The position numbers were made by a program, and so were the translations under genes. A stretch of 64,000 nucleotides of DNA from Agrobacterium larrymoorei (GTDB lineage Bacteria > Pseudomonadota > Alphaproteobacteria > Rhizobiales > Rhizobiaceae): positions 186,001-250,000 of the forward strand of contig NZ_JAUTBL010000001.1 of the NCBI RefSeq assembly GCF_030819275.1. The letters run 5' to 3'. Position 1 is the stretch's first letter. Every line of letters starts with the position of its first letter. This document shows, in pieces, positions 35,835 to 45,241 of this stretch. A model generated the notes under the pieces. The model did not search any database. It saw only the letters and a program-made list of their open reading frames with translations, and was not told the origin of the DNA.

Positions 35835-36746
35835 TTACCAGCTGAATTCGCCGGCGTTCTTGCTGTCCACGACCATGACATCGATCGGGACTTCCTTCGG
35901 CACAACGCGGGCGCCCCACTTCTGGGCAAGCGCCATGGCAAGTCCGACACGGACCTGGTCACGCGGGAACTGCGCCGTGGTTTCGATGAAAGGCGTACCG
36001 TCGGCGATGGCCTTCACCGCTTCTGGGGCGCCGTCTACGGACGTCAGCTTGATGTCCTTGCCAGAACCCTGGATCGCCGAGAGCGCCCCCATCGCACCGC
36101 CGTCATTCACGGAAAAGATGCCCACGAGGTTGGGATGCGACTGGATCATGTTCTCGACGACGCCAAGAGCCACGGAGCGATCCTGACGGCCATTCTGCGT
36201 GTCGACGAGCTTGATATCCTTGAATTCCGCCAGTGCGGCCTTGCAGCCTTCGACGCGTTGGAGGATCGGGACGACCGGAATACCGTCGAGGATCGCGACC
36301 TCGCCCTTGCCGCCAACAGCTTCACCGAGATGTTTGCAAGACATGTAGCCCGCATCGCGGTTCTTCGAACCTACGAAGGTGTCGACCGGACCATTTGCAT
36401 TGGCATCCACGGCGACAACGATGACGCCCGCGGCCTTGGCGGCATGAACGGCGGCTTCGATGCCTGCGCTGTCGGTCGGATTCAGAAGAAGGATATCGAT
36501 CTTCTGCTGAAGCATATCTTCAACGTCGGAAATCTGCTTCGCAACATCATGCCCGGCGTCGGTTATGACGACATCGGCTCCGATGCTCGCTGCGGCTTCC
36601 TTCAGCGCTTCCTGCATGGAAACGAAGTAAGGGTTGTTCAACTCCTGAAACGTCATGCCGATCTTCAGCTTTTCCTGCGCCAGAGCTGGAGCGGCCATCA
36701 GTGCAAGCGCGGCTGTCGCCATCAGAAACTTGGATTTCATTTTCAT
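35835..36746 (-). CDS. Sugar/polyol ABC transporter, periplasmic binding protein (RbsB-type)
   Basis: A protein of 303 residues from ATG 36746 (GGGAGGAAGAG upstream). A signal peptide ends at ALA near residue 24. The mature protein (EKLKIGMTFQELNNPYFVSMQEALKE in part) is a periplasmic-binding-protein-like family 4 member, as in RbsB and XylF. It captures the sugar or polyol in the periplasm for the transporter. It is the first structural gene of the pentitol operon, 92 bases after the AraC-type gene on the same strand; that gap holds an 18-bp palindrome. Confidence 0.9.
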   Translation of the reverse strand: MKMKSKFLMATAALALMAAPALAQEKLKIGMTFQELNNPYFVSMQEALKEAAASIGADVVITDAGHDVAKQISDVEDMLQQKIDILLLNPTDSAGIEAAVHAAKAAGVIVVAVDANANGPVDTFVGSKNRDAGYMSCKHLGEAVGGKGEVAILDGIPVVPILQRVEGCKAALAEFKDIKLVDTQNGRQDRSVALGVVENMIQSHPNLVGIFSVNDGGAMGALSAIQGSGKDIKLTSVDGAPEAVKAIADGTPFIETTAQFPRDQVRVGLAMALAQKWGARVVPKEVPIDVMVVDSKNAGEFSW

Positions 36747-36790
36747 GTACTCTTCCTCCCGTTGGAATTTGGGCAGCAACTACCCGTTTC

Positions 36791-36808
36791 CGGACAGTCG
36801 TCTGTCCG
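36791..36808. promoter_or_regulatory. 18-bp palindrome between AraC gene and pentitol operon
   Basis: CGGACAG and CTGTCCG flank TCGT. It lies 44 bases upstream of the binding-protein start and 30 bases past the AraC gene stop. It may be an operator or a terminator for the regulator transcript; no T-run follows. Confidence 0.45.
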
Positions 36809-36838
36809 AATTGATGAAGTCTGCGATGTACGGTTGCG

Positions 36839-37726
36839 TTACTCCGCCATGACTGCCGCCTTTTGGGCTGCGAATATGGTTCGGAATCTCGACGGTGACA
36901 TTCCCTTCAGCTTCAGGAAATGCCGATTGAAATTCGACAGGTTGGAGAAGCCCACATCGTAGCAGACTTCTGCAACCTTGACGTCCTGATCCGCCAGCAG
37001 CATCTGGCAGGCGAGATCGATCCTTAATTGATTGCGGTAACGCACAAGCGTCGTTCCCGTATGACGCTTGAAGGCTCGTGAAAATGTGCTCGGGCTCTGG
37101 CCGACGATTTCGGCCAGATCGATTTCATCCACCTGAGCGGTCAGATGCTGGCGCAGATGCGACAAGGCGCGATTGATGCCGCTATCTCCGGTTCCTGCCA
37201 GGTCCAGCTCATAGCTGAGACTGGCCAGAACTTCAGGAGATGGCGCTTTGACGAGAAGGTCAAGAATTTCCCAGAAGAGGGCGAGGCGCGTAAGACCCTG
37301 CGCTTCGATCAACCTTTCGATCAGAGGCCGGACGCGATTGCTCGTCTCGTCGTCAAAAAGAATGCCACGGCGGCTACGCTCCAACAGACTGCGAACCGGT
37401 TCCATCTCCGACATGCATGCGCTGGCGTCTTCAATAAATACTTCCGGAAACTGGATCACGAGAGAGCGCGTCGGAACGATTTCCTCGGGCTCAATCTCGC
37501 TAATCCAGTTCTGGGGGAGATTGGGTCCGGTCATAATCAGCTGACCGGGGTCGAAGCGTCCAACGAAGTCACCGATATAGAACGTGCCAGAGGTGGCCAC
37601 GACGAGGTGAATTTCGTACTCGGGGTGGTAGTGCCAGCGGACCGTGCGGAACGGGTAGCCATGCCGCCAAGCAGCGAAAGACTCGCCCTTGCGAATATGG
37701 ACCAGTTCCAGATCGGGCTGCATCAT
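36839..37726 (-). CDS. AraC-family regulator of the pentitol operon
   Basis: A protein of 295 residues from ATG 37726, where GGGAGGAACC sits directly upstream (a second ATG follows at once). The N-terminal cupin-like sensor begins ELVHIRKGESFAAWRHGYPF and has the WHYHPEYEIHLV metal/sugar-pocket stretch. The C-terminal double helix-turn-helix reads DLAEIVGQSPSTFSRAFKRHTG and AEVCYDVGFSNLSNFNRHF. Its position just before the transporter genes, on the same strand, makes it the likely activator in response to the imported polyol. Confidence 0.87.
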   Translation of the reverse strand: MMQPDLELVHIRKGESFAAWRHGYPFRTVRWHYHPEYEIHLVVATSGTFYIGDFVGRFDPGQLIMTGPNLPQNWISEIEPEEIVPTRSLVIQFPEVFIEDASACMSEMEPVRSLLERSRRGILFDDETSNRVRPLIERLIEAQGLTRLALFWEILDLLVKAPSPEVLASLSYELDLAGTGDSGINRALSHLRQHLTAQVDEIDLAEIVGQSPSTFSRAFKRHTGTTLVRYRNQLRIDLACQMLLADQDVKVAEVCYDVGFSNLSNFNRHFLKLKGMSPSRFRTIFAAQKAAVMAE

Positions 37727-38277
37727 GGTTCCTCCCTCACGCACGTCCGCCTTAATTAGAAGCGAGACCATTCCTCTTATGGCTCGTCCCGGGCGTTGAT
37801 GCGGACCATAGGCGCGACAGCATATGTTGCTCCACATCACGGCGCGGAAATTGCTGATACTTTTTTGACTCCTATATGCTGAAAATCGAATAGACGTGCA
37901 TCGGGCCCTTCAATCAACAGCAAACACGCAGCCATTTTAGCCAACAACTTTGCGTGATGCGCTGACAAACAGTGCAATCGCACCCCGAGCAGCCAAAATT
38001 TTTACACTTCTCGCGGAGGCGACACTGGCGCGTGCCTTATACTTTTCCGCACATCTTGTGGTGGATAATCATCAGAAAATCATCGGTGGTAAAATGGAGG
38101 ACTATCATCGGAGGCGTCCATCCGAACGTCGTGCACCTGTCATCAGTCAGAGTGGACAGGCTGAGACGCAGTCATCATAGTGTCACCAAATCGTTGCGCA
38201 CCTGACCGGCTTGGGACCTGGCGCAAGGAGGCATCCCACTGCCATTGGTCGTCATGCCACCTAGAAGGATAGGACGA
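37727..38277. other. Intergenic region of 551 bases, no gene seen
   Basis: The divergent gap between the AraC gene and the gamma-glutamyltransferase gene. Short open frames on the plus strand (for example 37950-38180) lack ribosome sites and protein-like composition. No repeat or strong hairpin was found. Promoters for both flanking genes must lie here but I could not place them with confidence. Confidence 0.5.
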
Positions 38278-40035
38278 ATGCAACCGAAACTTCTCAGCCA
38301 AACCTTTTTTGCCCTGACCCTATGCGCCGCCGTGGCCTCGGCACAGCAGGCGTCCGACATCGTTGCGCCGGAGAAAGCGACAACGGTCGCAACCGCCCAA
38401 CGTGTGGAAGCCAAAGACTTTATGGTGGCAGCGGCCAATCCCCTCGCTGCCGAGGCGGGGCGTGATGTCATCGCAGGCGGCGGAAATGCGATCGATGCGA
38501 TGGTTGCCGTGCAGACCGTGCTTGGTCTCGTCGAACCGCAAAGCTCCGGTCTCGGCGGCGGTGCGTTTCTCGTCTATTACGATGCAAAAAGCGGGAAGCT
38601 GACCACCTTCGATGGCCGGGAGACAGCGCCTATGGAGGCCACACCGACACTCTTTCTCGACGAGAAAGGTCAACCCCTGAAGTTCATGGACGCTGTGGTT
38701 GGCGGTCGCTCCGTTGGAACGCCTGGAACGGTCCGCCTGCTTGGGGACGTCCACAAACGCTTCGGCAAAACGGAATGGGCAAGTCTGCTGAAGCCGGCCC
38801 AGACTCTGGCAACGCAAGGGTTCCAGGTGTCGCCACGTCTTGCCTCCCTGGTTGCTTCCGAGGGTGACCGGTTGAAGACCTACAAGGAGACCACGTCCTA
38901 TTTCTTCGATAGCGCAGGCGCGGCCTTGAAGGCAGGCGCCGTGTTGAAAAATCCGTCTTATGCCGACACGCTTGCGATACTTGCGAAGGACGGTGCCGAC
39001 GCTTTCTACAAAGGGAAAATTGCCGAAGACATCGTCAAGACTGTGCGGGAAGCCGCCGGTAATCCCGGCGTACTTTCGCTGGCCGATCTTTCCAACTATC
39101 GCATCATCGAGCGAGAGCCGGTCTGCTTCACCTACCGCGCTCTCGATGTTTGCGGCATGGGCCCGCCGTCGTCAGGCGCGGTTGCCGTCAGCCAAATTCT
39201 CGGCCTCTCGGAACATTTCGATCTCAAGGCTCTGGGGCCAAAGAATGTGGAAAGCTGGCGCATCATCGGCGATGCCCAACGTCTTGCCTTCGCCGACCGC
39301 GAACGTTACCTAGCTGATCCGAACTTCGTGCCTTTGCCGATCAAAGGCTTGCTCGACAAATCCTGTTTAAGCGAGCGATCAAAGCTGTTGGATGGCGACA
39401 AGGCGTTGACCAAGGATGCGGTCAAAGCCGGTGAACCGGGTTGGGACCACGCGCTGCTCTTCGGCAGGGATGCCGCACTTGAATTACCTTCCACAAGCCA
39501 CTTCGTCATCGTCGATAAGGAAGGCAACGTCGTTTCCATGACGACAACGATCGAAAATGGCTTTGGGTCGCGTCTGATGACCAACGGCTTTCTCCTCAAC
39601 AACGAGTTGACCGACTTCTCCTTCAAGACCCATGAAGGCGGCCTGCCGATTGCCAATCGTGTCGAACCCGGAAAGCGCCCACGCTCTTCGATGGCGCCAA
39701 CCATCGTGATGAAGGACGGCAAACCGCTGATCGCCATTGGCTCTCCAGGCGGCAGCCAAATTATCGGATATGTGGCGCAGGCGCTGATCGCCTATATCGA
39801 TTGGGGCATGCCCGTGGAGGAAATCGTCGCCCAGCCGCATCTCATCAATCGCTTCGGCACTTACGATATCGAGGCTGGCACCCAGGCGGAAGACATGGCC
39901 GACGCCCTCAAATCGTTGGGGTACGACGTGAAGCCGGGCGAGATGAATTCCGGCTTGCACGCCATCGAGATCACCGACAGGGGCTTGGCCGGAAGCGCCG
40001 ATCCGCGACGGGAAGGCGTGGCTGTGGGAAACTGA
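38278..40035 (+). CDS. ggt: Gamma-glutamyltransferase, periplasmic
   Basis: A protein of 585 residues from ATG 38278 (AAGGATAGGACGA before it). A signal peptide ends near ASA (residue 22). The enzyme is made as a precursor that cleaves itself before a conserved Thr; the site reads ELPSTSHFVIVD near residue 405, with Thr as nucleophile. Also seen: GGGNAIDAMVAVQ, SSGLGGGAFLVYYD, and the glutamate-binding GSPGG late in the protein. It hydrolyses or transfers the gamma-glutamyl group of glutathione in the periplasm. It stands alone; no obvious operon partner. Confidence 0.92.
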   Translation: MQPKLLSQTFFALTLCAAVASAQQASDIVAPEKATTVATAQRVEAKDFMVAAANPLAAEAGRDVIAGGGNAIDAMVAVQTVLGLVEPQSSGLGGGAFLVYYDAKSGKLTTFDGRETAPMEATPTLFLDEKGQPLKFMDAVVGGRSVGTPGTVRLLGDVHKRFGKTEWASLLKPAQTLATQGFQVSPRLASLVASEGDRLKTYKETTSYFFDSAGAALKAGAVLKNPSYADTLAILAKDGADAFYKGKIAEDIVKTVREAAGNPGVLSLADLSNYRIIEREPVCFTYRALDVCGMGPPSSGAVAVSQILGLSEHFDLKALGPKNVESWRIIGDAQRLAFADRERYLADPNFVPLPIKGLLDKSCLSERSKLLDGDKALTKDAVKAGEPGWDHALLFGRDAALELPSTSHFVIVDKEGNVVSMTTTIENGFGSRLMTNGFLLNNELTDFSFKTHEGGLPIANRVEPGKRPRSSMAPTIVMKDGKPLIAIGSPGGSQIIGYVAQALIAYIDWGMPVEEIVAQPHLINRFGTYDIEAGTQAEDMADALKSLGYDVKPGEMNSGLHAIEITDRGLAGSADPRREGVAVGN

Positions 40036-40229
40036 TTTGTCCCGCGAAAAGGCAAGCCTCTCCTAAGAGGCGACGTGAGAACCGAAGCCCAGAGCTTATA
40101 CCAAAGCTTACTGTCGGTATTAAACATCCCGGAAGATCGACCTAAACTGGCTCACTCTTTCCTATGCCGTACACATCTCAGAGGCACCCTCCCCTCCATT
40201 CTCGGGTTTTTGGACTTTCGGTTACCCCG

Positions 40230-40751
40230 TCACGCTTCTGCCAGTGTGACCTGTGGAAGCGTCGTCATCATCCGGTCGAAATAGACCAGCGGCAACGGAC
40301 CCCTTTGGCTATCGGCAGCGTGAACGTCGCAAAGGAAGATCGTATGCGTCCCAGAGCGCATCGTATCGTGAATGGTGCAACTGAATCGCGCACATGCGTC
40401 TTTCAAAATGGGCTGCCCCAATTCATCCGAGCCCCACTCCCCAACCTCAAAACGTTGCTCCGGGGGAACCTTGCCGCCAAATGCGCCTGCTACGGCCTCT
40501 TGGCCTTTTGCCAGAATGTTCAGGCTCAACCGGCCATTTTCAACAACGACAGGGTGCGCGGAAGCTGACGTGTTGACACAAACGAGGAGACGCGGCGGCT
40601 CCTGGGAAACGGAACAAGCCGCAGTCACCGTCAATCCACCTCGCCCGGCCTTGCCATCGGTCGCGACGACTTTGACGGCGGCGGCCATCATCGCCATGGC
40701 ATTCTTGAAGTTGGCGTTCTCTGCCGCCTCAATGTTTTTATCAGTGGACAT
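40230..40751 (-). CDS. Flavin reductase (HpaC-like) of a two-component monooxygenase
   Basis: A protein of 173 residues from ATG 40751, with GGAGAG upstream. It has the flavin-reductase-like opening AMMAAAVKVVATDG, GRGGLTVTAACSVSQEPPRLLVCVN (abridged core TVTAACSVS) and the closing LPLVYFDR. It supplies reduced FMN to the luciferase-like monooxygenase encoded just upstream, 63 bases away across a 10-bp hairpin. Both are transcribed leftward. Confidence 0.87.
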   Translation of the reverse strand: MSTDKNIEAAENANFKNAMAMMAAAVKVVATDGKAGRGGLTVTAACSVSQEPPRLLVCVNTSASAHPVVVENGRLSLNILAKGQEAVAGAFGGKVPPEQRFEVGEWGSDELGQPILKDACARFSCTIHDTMRSGTHTIFLCDVHAADSQRGPLPLVYFDRMMTTLPQVTLAEA

Positions 40752-40778
40752 GTCTGTCTCTCCAACGTGTTGACCCGA

Positions 40779-40801
40779 AGGATCCGGCGATGCCGGATCC
40801 T
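40779..40801 (-). other. Intercistronic hairpin between monooxygenase and flavin reductase
   Basis: AGGATCCGGC and GCCGGATCCT form a perfect 10-bp stem around GAT. No T-run on the minus strand. Probably adjusts the ratio of the two products. Confidence 0.5.
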
Positions 40802-40813
40802 GTTTCTCGCAGA

Positions 40814-42199
40814 TCACTCCGCTGCAACCTGCGTGGCACCGTTGCGTGCGAGGCGCAGCGCCGCGCCGGGGTGGTTGTCGGGAAGAAGCGGGCCTCGGCC
40901 GAAGAGCTTTTGACGGAGCGGGCCTTCCGCATACTCCCGCTGAGCCAAGCCTCGCTGCTGCAAAACGGGCGTGACGTGGTCGATGAAATCTACGAATGTT
41001 TCCGGGTGAAGCTGGCAGATCATGTTGATGCCATCAACGCCTGCATCCTGCCAACGCTCAAGTTCATCCGCGATGAAGTCCGGCGTGCCCACGATGCGGC
41101 AATTATAAGAAAGCGCATTCGCGACTTCCTTGACGGTGGCCTTTTCCCCGTGAGGCTTACCCATCTCAATCATGCGCGCATATCCCTGCAGGCCGTCGAG
41201 ACCAGACTCGTCCACCGGCTTATCGGGGTCGAGATGGGAAAGATCGACGCCCATATCGCGGCTGACATGGGCAGCAAGCCCTTCATAGAGAACCCATTCG
41301 TCGATTTCCGCGGCTTTCCTGTTTGCCTCCTCCATCGTGCTGCCGACGACGAAGGACAAGCCCTGGATGAACTTAATGTCGTCCGCGCCCCGCCCCATCT
41401 GCTCGGCGAGCTTCTTCGTTCCCGCGATGCCGATGCGGGCGCCATCGACATTCGGATAGAGGATGAACGTGCCCTCTGCGTGTTGCGCCGCGAATTGACT
41501 TCCCCTTTTCGAGGCACCAGCCTGGTAGAGCATGGGCGTACGCTGAGGCGATGGCGCAACAAGGTGCGGTCCCTGTACCTTATAACGTTCGCCTACGTGG
41601 TCTATGGGGTGTACTTTGGTGTGATCGCTGAAGACCCCCCTCTCCCGATCGGCGATCATCGCGCCCGCTTCCCAAGACCCTTCAAAAAGCTTGTAGACCA
41701 CGTCCATATATTCATCAGCCCAGTCATATCGCTGATCATGAGGGACGATCTTGTCATATCCGAAATTGCGCGCTGCATTGTCTGTCACACTCGTCACAAT
41801 GTTCCAGCCGATACGCCCGCGGCTGATGTGGTCGAGCGTGGACGCCTTCTTCGCAAATGCAAAGGGATGCTCGGAGAGAATCGAGCTCGTAAACACCAGT
41901 CCAAGGTTCTCTGTCACGGCAGCAAGCGCGGCGCACATTGTAAACGTGTCGTTACAGGGCATGTGGAGGCCCTGTTCAAAGTAAGCATCCCACTTTCCAT
42001 CATAAGCCGGGTCGATACCAAGGATGTCGGCGAAGAATATCGCGTCGAAGCGCCCCGCTTCCAGCTTCTTGACGAGTGCTGACCAAGTCTCGAACTCGTT
42101 GAACTGGGCAAGCTGGTTTCGCGGATGGCGCCAGGTACCGTGATAGATATGAGACGCGACATTCATGGTGAAGCAGTTGAATATCATTCGCTTGCGCAT
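40814..42199 (-). CDS. FMN-dependent luciferase-like monooxygenase (NtaA/SnaA/DszA family)
   Basis: A protein of 461 residues. It begins MIFNCFTMNVASHIYHGTW and contains FADILGIDPAYDG, ISRGRIGWNIVTS and HPIDHVGERYKVQGPHL, all landmarks of the nitrilotriacetate/dibenzothiophene-sulfone monooxygenase family. These enzymes use reduced FMN and oxygen to oxidise amines, sulfones or similar xenobiotics. The partner reductase is downstream and an AraC regulator upstream on the same strand. The substrate cannot be deduced. Confidence 0.88.
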   Translation of the reverse strand: MRKRMIFNCFTMNVASHIYHGTWRHPRNQLAQFNEFETWSALVKKLEAGRFDAIFFADILGIDPAYDGKWDAYFEQGLHMPCNDTFTMCAALAAVTENLGLVFTSSILSEHPFAFAKKASTLDHISRGRIGWNIVTSVTDNAARNFGYDKIVPHDQRYDWADEYMDVVYKLFEGSWEAGAMIADRERGVFSDHTKVHPIDHVGERYKVQGPHLVAPSPQRTPMLYQAGASKRGSQFAAQHAEGTFILYPNVDGARIGIAGTKKLAEQMGRGADDIKFIQGLSFVVGSTMEEANRKAAEIDEWVLYEGLAAHVSRDMGVDLSHLDPDKPVDESGLDGLQGYARMIEMGKPHGEKATVKEVANALSYNCRIVGTPDFIADELERWQDAGVDGINMICQLHPETFVDFIDHVTPVLQQRGLAQREYAEGPLRQKLFGRGPLLPDNHPGAALRLARNGATQVAAE

Positions 42200-42591
42200 T
42201 CGCTGTTCCTTCTCGCTTTTCTGTTGTGGTTGAAGGAAAGATTATGTCGCAGTGCAGCAAGCGTCTTGCTCCACAGTGAACATCGGTTGTTCTCAGAGTG
42301 TCGTTTACACCAACCGGACCAACACGAGCCGCGCCCCTTCGAATGACACGCATCTCCATTCGGCTCTGCGTACACTGCGGTGCTGGTCGCCAAGAAAGGA
42401 AGAAGGCAAGTCGATAGCAGGCTGACGTTTCGTAAATCGGAGCCACAGGATCACGGAGGCTGCGATGCGTATGCACGAGAAGACTGTGTGAGCGCAGAGG
42501 GCGTGTCGGGTCTGAATGCCCTCGATACTTACCGGCTTAAACGCGGCCCATGTGGCGACCTCAACGGCGCAGCGGGCATCTGGCGGATGGA
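42200..42591. other. Intergenic region of 392 bases, no gene seen
   Basis: The gap between the AraC gene and the monooxygenase gene, both on the minus strand. It should contain the monooxygenase promoter. I saw no convincing open frame, repeat or hairpin. Confidence 0.45.
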
Positions 42592-43665
42592 TTACGGCAG
42601 TCTGTAGTCCCTGGGGGCAACACCGAACTGGTTCTTGAACGATCGGCTAAAGTGCGAGAGATCGTTGAAACCCCAGCGGAACGCGATCTCGCCGATGGAG
42701 TGGCCCTTATCAGCCCGCAGATCATCTGCACATTTTTCCAGCCGACGCTTGAGCAGAACCTTGCTGAATGTATCGCCGCTGTCCTCGAGAAGCCTATGTA
42801 CATACCGCACTGAGATGCGAAAATGATGCGCGGCTTTGGCAGGCGTCAATTCAGGATCGGCAGCGTGCGTTGCAATGTATTGGACAAGGGATTTCGAAAG
42901 TTGCTGCTTCAAGGTCCCTCGCGCCTGCTCCTCCTCCCGCGACGAGATGCCCATTGCCAAGGATACCAGCTCAATGATTTGGCCCGATACCGGGGCTGCA
43001 ACCGGCCCCAGATGTTCGGCCTGTGTCGCGATCGAGGTCAGATAATCGCACGCGATCGAGGCAACCGGATCGGAACGGCTGATCAACGTGGCCGTTTGCT
43101 GCTCCGACCGTCTCAGAAAAGGTTTGAGCGCTGCTCTGGGGATTCGGAAGGAATGCTGCTTCCATCGGTCGCTGCAATAATCGTTGAGATAGGGTTCAGT
43201 CGAATCCACGATGGAGAAATCGCCAGGCCGAAGAAACGCCTCGCGACCGCCTTGCATCATCCGACACTGACCCTCCACCTGAAGATTGAGGAAATAGACC
43301 TCTTCAGGCATTCTGCTGATCTCTTGCCGGCGCCTGTAAACCTTTTGCCGCGTCGAGGAGATCGTCGTGACATTTGTGGAGCCAATGAGGTTTGCCTTGA
43401 CCTCCCCACCAAAGCCCTGCTCCGCGTCAGGGACGGGGTTCAATGCAATATAGGCCTCACAGAGGACTTCCTTCCAGAAAGGGAAGCGATCCTTAACGGG
43501 CAAGTCATTCGCACTCCAGAATGCCATCGTCGCCTCCGCGTCTTCAAAGGTCGAACTCTGTGACGCAATCTTCGTGCCAGTTGGACCGATTGGCTGACCA
43601 TCTCCGTCATATTGTTCGTTCAAGAACAGCCCGTCAGTGTGAAGCTGCTCAAGGGAAACACCCAT
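42592..43665 (-). CDS. AraC-family regulator
   Basis: A protein of 357 residues. The N-terminal part has an AraC-binding-like domain (FWKEVLCEAYIALNPVPD and the later GDFSIVDSTEPYLNDY). The C-terminal DNA-binding domain has TPAKAAHHFRISVRYVHRLLED and SIGEIAFRWGFNDLSHFSRSFKNQFG (the latter the second helix-turn-helix). It resembles activators of aromatic or amine catabolism (the FeaR/NphR type). It lies upstream of the two-component monooxygenase in the same direction, so it is its likely regulator. Confidence 0.85.
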   Translation of the reverse strand: MGVSLEQLHTDGLFLNEQYDGDGQPIGPTGTKIASQSSTFEDAEATMAFWSANDLPVKDRFPFWKEVLCEAYIALNPVPDAEQGFGGEVKANLIGSTNVTTISSTRQKVYRRRQEISRMPEEVYFLNLQVEGQCRMMQGGREAFLRPGDFSIVDSTEPYLNDYCSDRWKQHSFRIPRAALKPFLRRSEQQTATLISRSDPVASIACDYLTSIATQAEHLGPVAAPVSGQIIELVSLAMGISSREEEQARGTLKQQLSKSLVQYIATHAADPELTPAKAAHHFRISVRYVHRLLEDSGDTFSKVLLKRRLEKCADDLRADKGHSIGEIAFRWGFNDLSHFSRSFKNQFGVAPRDYRLP

Positions 43666-44054
43666 CGCTCATGGATTAATCTCAACTCTCCCCTTGGATC
43701 CTCCCCACCAATTTATCCTGAAGGCTTCTGAAAGCCGGGAGTCTGACACCTCCAGAAAACCGAAGGGCTTTGAATGCGATCAGGACGTCCGGGTCGGTAG
43801 GACTATCGTCCGCTCTCCCAATAAATCCGGGAACTTCCGCGAAATGCCGTGGTTCGCAGGGCTTGGCGATGAACAGGCAATGCGTGCCTACAGCATCGGC
43901 CCGAAATCGGAATGGATTTTCGGATAGGCACGATGCGTAGGTTCAAAGAGTTAGAGCGTCTTTAGTCCGTCCGAGAAGACGCACGGCGCTCTAGACACAG
44001 CGCGCGGCTAAGACCGCCATATCCGCTATCGATCAACCCTGGCAGGAGAAGGCA
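43666..44054. other. Intergenic region of 389 bases
   Basis: The divergent gap between the AraC gene and the alcohol dehydrogenase gene. It contains copy 3 of the palindromic repeat at 43951-43994. No gene was recognised. Confidence 0.5.
43951..43994. repeat. 44-nt palindromic repeat, copy 3
   Basis: TTAGAGCG opens and CGCTCTAG closes the element. The inner stem GCGTCTT/AAGACGC competes with the outer pairing, and ACGG separates the inner and outer right arms, as in copy 2. Confidence 0.7.
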
Positions 44055-45230
44055 ATGCGCGCACTTGTTTGGCACGGCAAAGAAGACATACGATGCGACA
44101 CCGTATCGGACCCGGAAATCGAGCATCCCCGTGATGCCATCATCAAGGTAACGAGTTGTGCGATCTGCGGCTCAGACCTTCATCTGTTCCACAATTTTAT
44201 CCCCGCGATGATGCCGGGCGATGTGATGGGCCACGAAATGATGGGCGAGGTCGTTGAGACCGGCTCGCAGATGAACGGTCGCCTGAAGAAAGGTGACCGG
44301 ATCGTGGTACCTTTTACGATCAACTGTGGTGAATGCGATCAGTGCAAGCGGGGCAACTTTTCCGTCTGCGAGCGGTCGAACCGCAAAAAGGAGCTGGGAG
44401 ATAAGGTATTCGGCCATACCACGGCCGGCCTGTTTGGCTACACGCATTTGACGGGTGGCTATCCCGGCGGTCAGGCAGAATATCTCAGAGTCCCCTTTGC
44501 GGACGAAACGCACATCAAGGTGCCGGACAGCCTCACTGACGAGCAGGTCCTCTTCCTGGGCGACATCTTTCCGACCGGCTGGCAGGCCGCTGCACAATGC
44601 GACATCGAACCGACCGATACTGTGGTCGTCTGGGGCTGCGGTCCGGTCGGTCAGATGGCAATCCGCAGTGCTGTGCTTCTTGGCGCCAAGCAGGTGGTTG
44701 CTATCGACCGCATCCCGGAGCGGCTCTCCATGGCCGAGGCAGGCGGCGCCATCACAATCAACTTCAGCGACGAAAGTGTCGTCGAGCGGCTTAACGAGTT
44801 GACCGACGGCAAGGGGCCGGAAAAATGCATCGACGCGGTTGGACTGGAAAGCCACGTCTCAATGGGGCAACCGGACACGCTTCTCGACCGGGCAAAGCAG
44901 ATCGTGATGCTAGAGAGTGACCGTCCGCATGTCCTACGCGAAATGATCTATGTGTGCCGGCCAGCTGGGATCATCTCAATTCCCGGCGTTTACAGCGGCC
45001 TCATCGATAAACTTCCGATGGGCGTGGCGATGAACAAGGGCCTCACCTTTCGCATGGGGCAGACGCATGTCCGTCGTTGGACCGACGATCTTCTCCGCCG
45101 CATCGAGGAAGGCCAGATCGACCCGTCATTCGTCATTACCCACACCGTCGGGCTCGAACAGGGGCCGGAGATGTACAAGACGTTTCGCGACAAACAGGAC
45201 AGCTGCATCAAGGTTGTTCTCAAACCGTAA
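44055..45230 (+). CDS. Zinc-dependent alcohol dehydrogenase (medium-chain)
   Basis: A protein of 391 residues; CAGGAGAAGGCA precedes the ATG. The catalytic zinc ligands lie in [12 protein letters not shown] and GHEMMGEV. The structural zinc motif is [15 protein letters not shown] (C-x2-C-x2-C-x7-C). The nucleotide fold shows [11 protein letters not shown]. It resembles the glutathione-independent formaldehyde dehydrogenase-like group often annotated in rhizobia; the alcohol or aldehyde substrate is uncertain. The next gene starts 11 bases after its stop behind a strong ribosome site, so the pair is an operon. Confidence 0.87.
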   Translation: MRALVWHGKEDIRCDTVSDPEIEHPRDAIIKVTSCAICGSDLHLFHNFIPAMMPGDVMGHEMMGEVVETGSQMNGRLKKGDRIVVPFTINCGECDQCKRGNFSVCERSNRKKELGDKVFGHTTAGLFGYTHLTGGYPGGQAEYLRVPFADETHIKVPDSLTDEQVLFLGDIFPTGWQAAAQCDIEPTDTVVVWGCGPVGQMAIRSAVLLGAKQVVAIDRIPERLSMAEAGGAITINFSDESVVERLNELTDGKGPEKCIDAVGLESHVSMGQPDTLLDRAKQIVMLESDRPHVLREMIYVCRPAGIISIPGVYSGLIDKLPMGVAMNKGLTFRMGQTHVRRWTDDLLRRIEEGQIDPSFVITHTVGLEQGPEMYKTFRDKQDSCIKVVLKP

Positions 45231-45241
45231 GGAGGTCCAAC

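Noticed and set aside
33236..36746. Ribose transporter (rbsABC) assignment
   Set aside because: The neighbouring ribitol-dehydrogenase-like and ribulokinase-type genes point to a pentitol; no ribokinase is present.
37950..38205. Short plus-strand open frames in the AraC/gamma-glutamyltransferase gap
   Set aside because: No ribosome site, no protein-like pattern, and two overlapping frames of similar length.
40790..42082. Plus-strand open frame of 430 codons
   Set aside because: Antisense to the monooxygenase gene, which has full family motifs.
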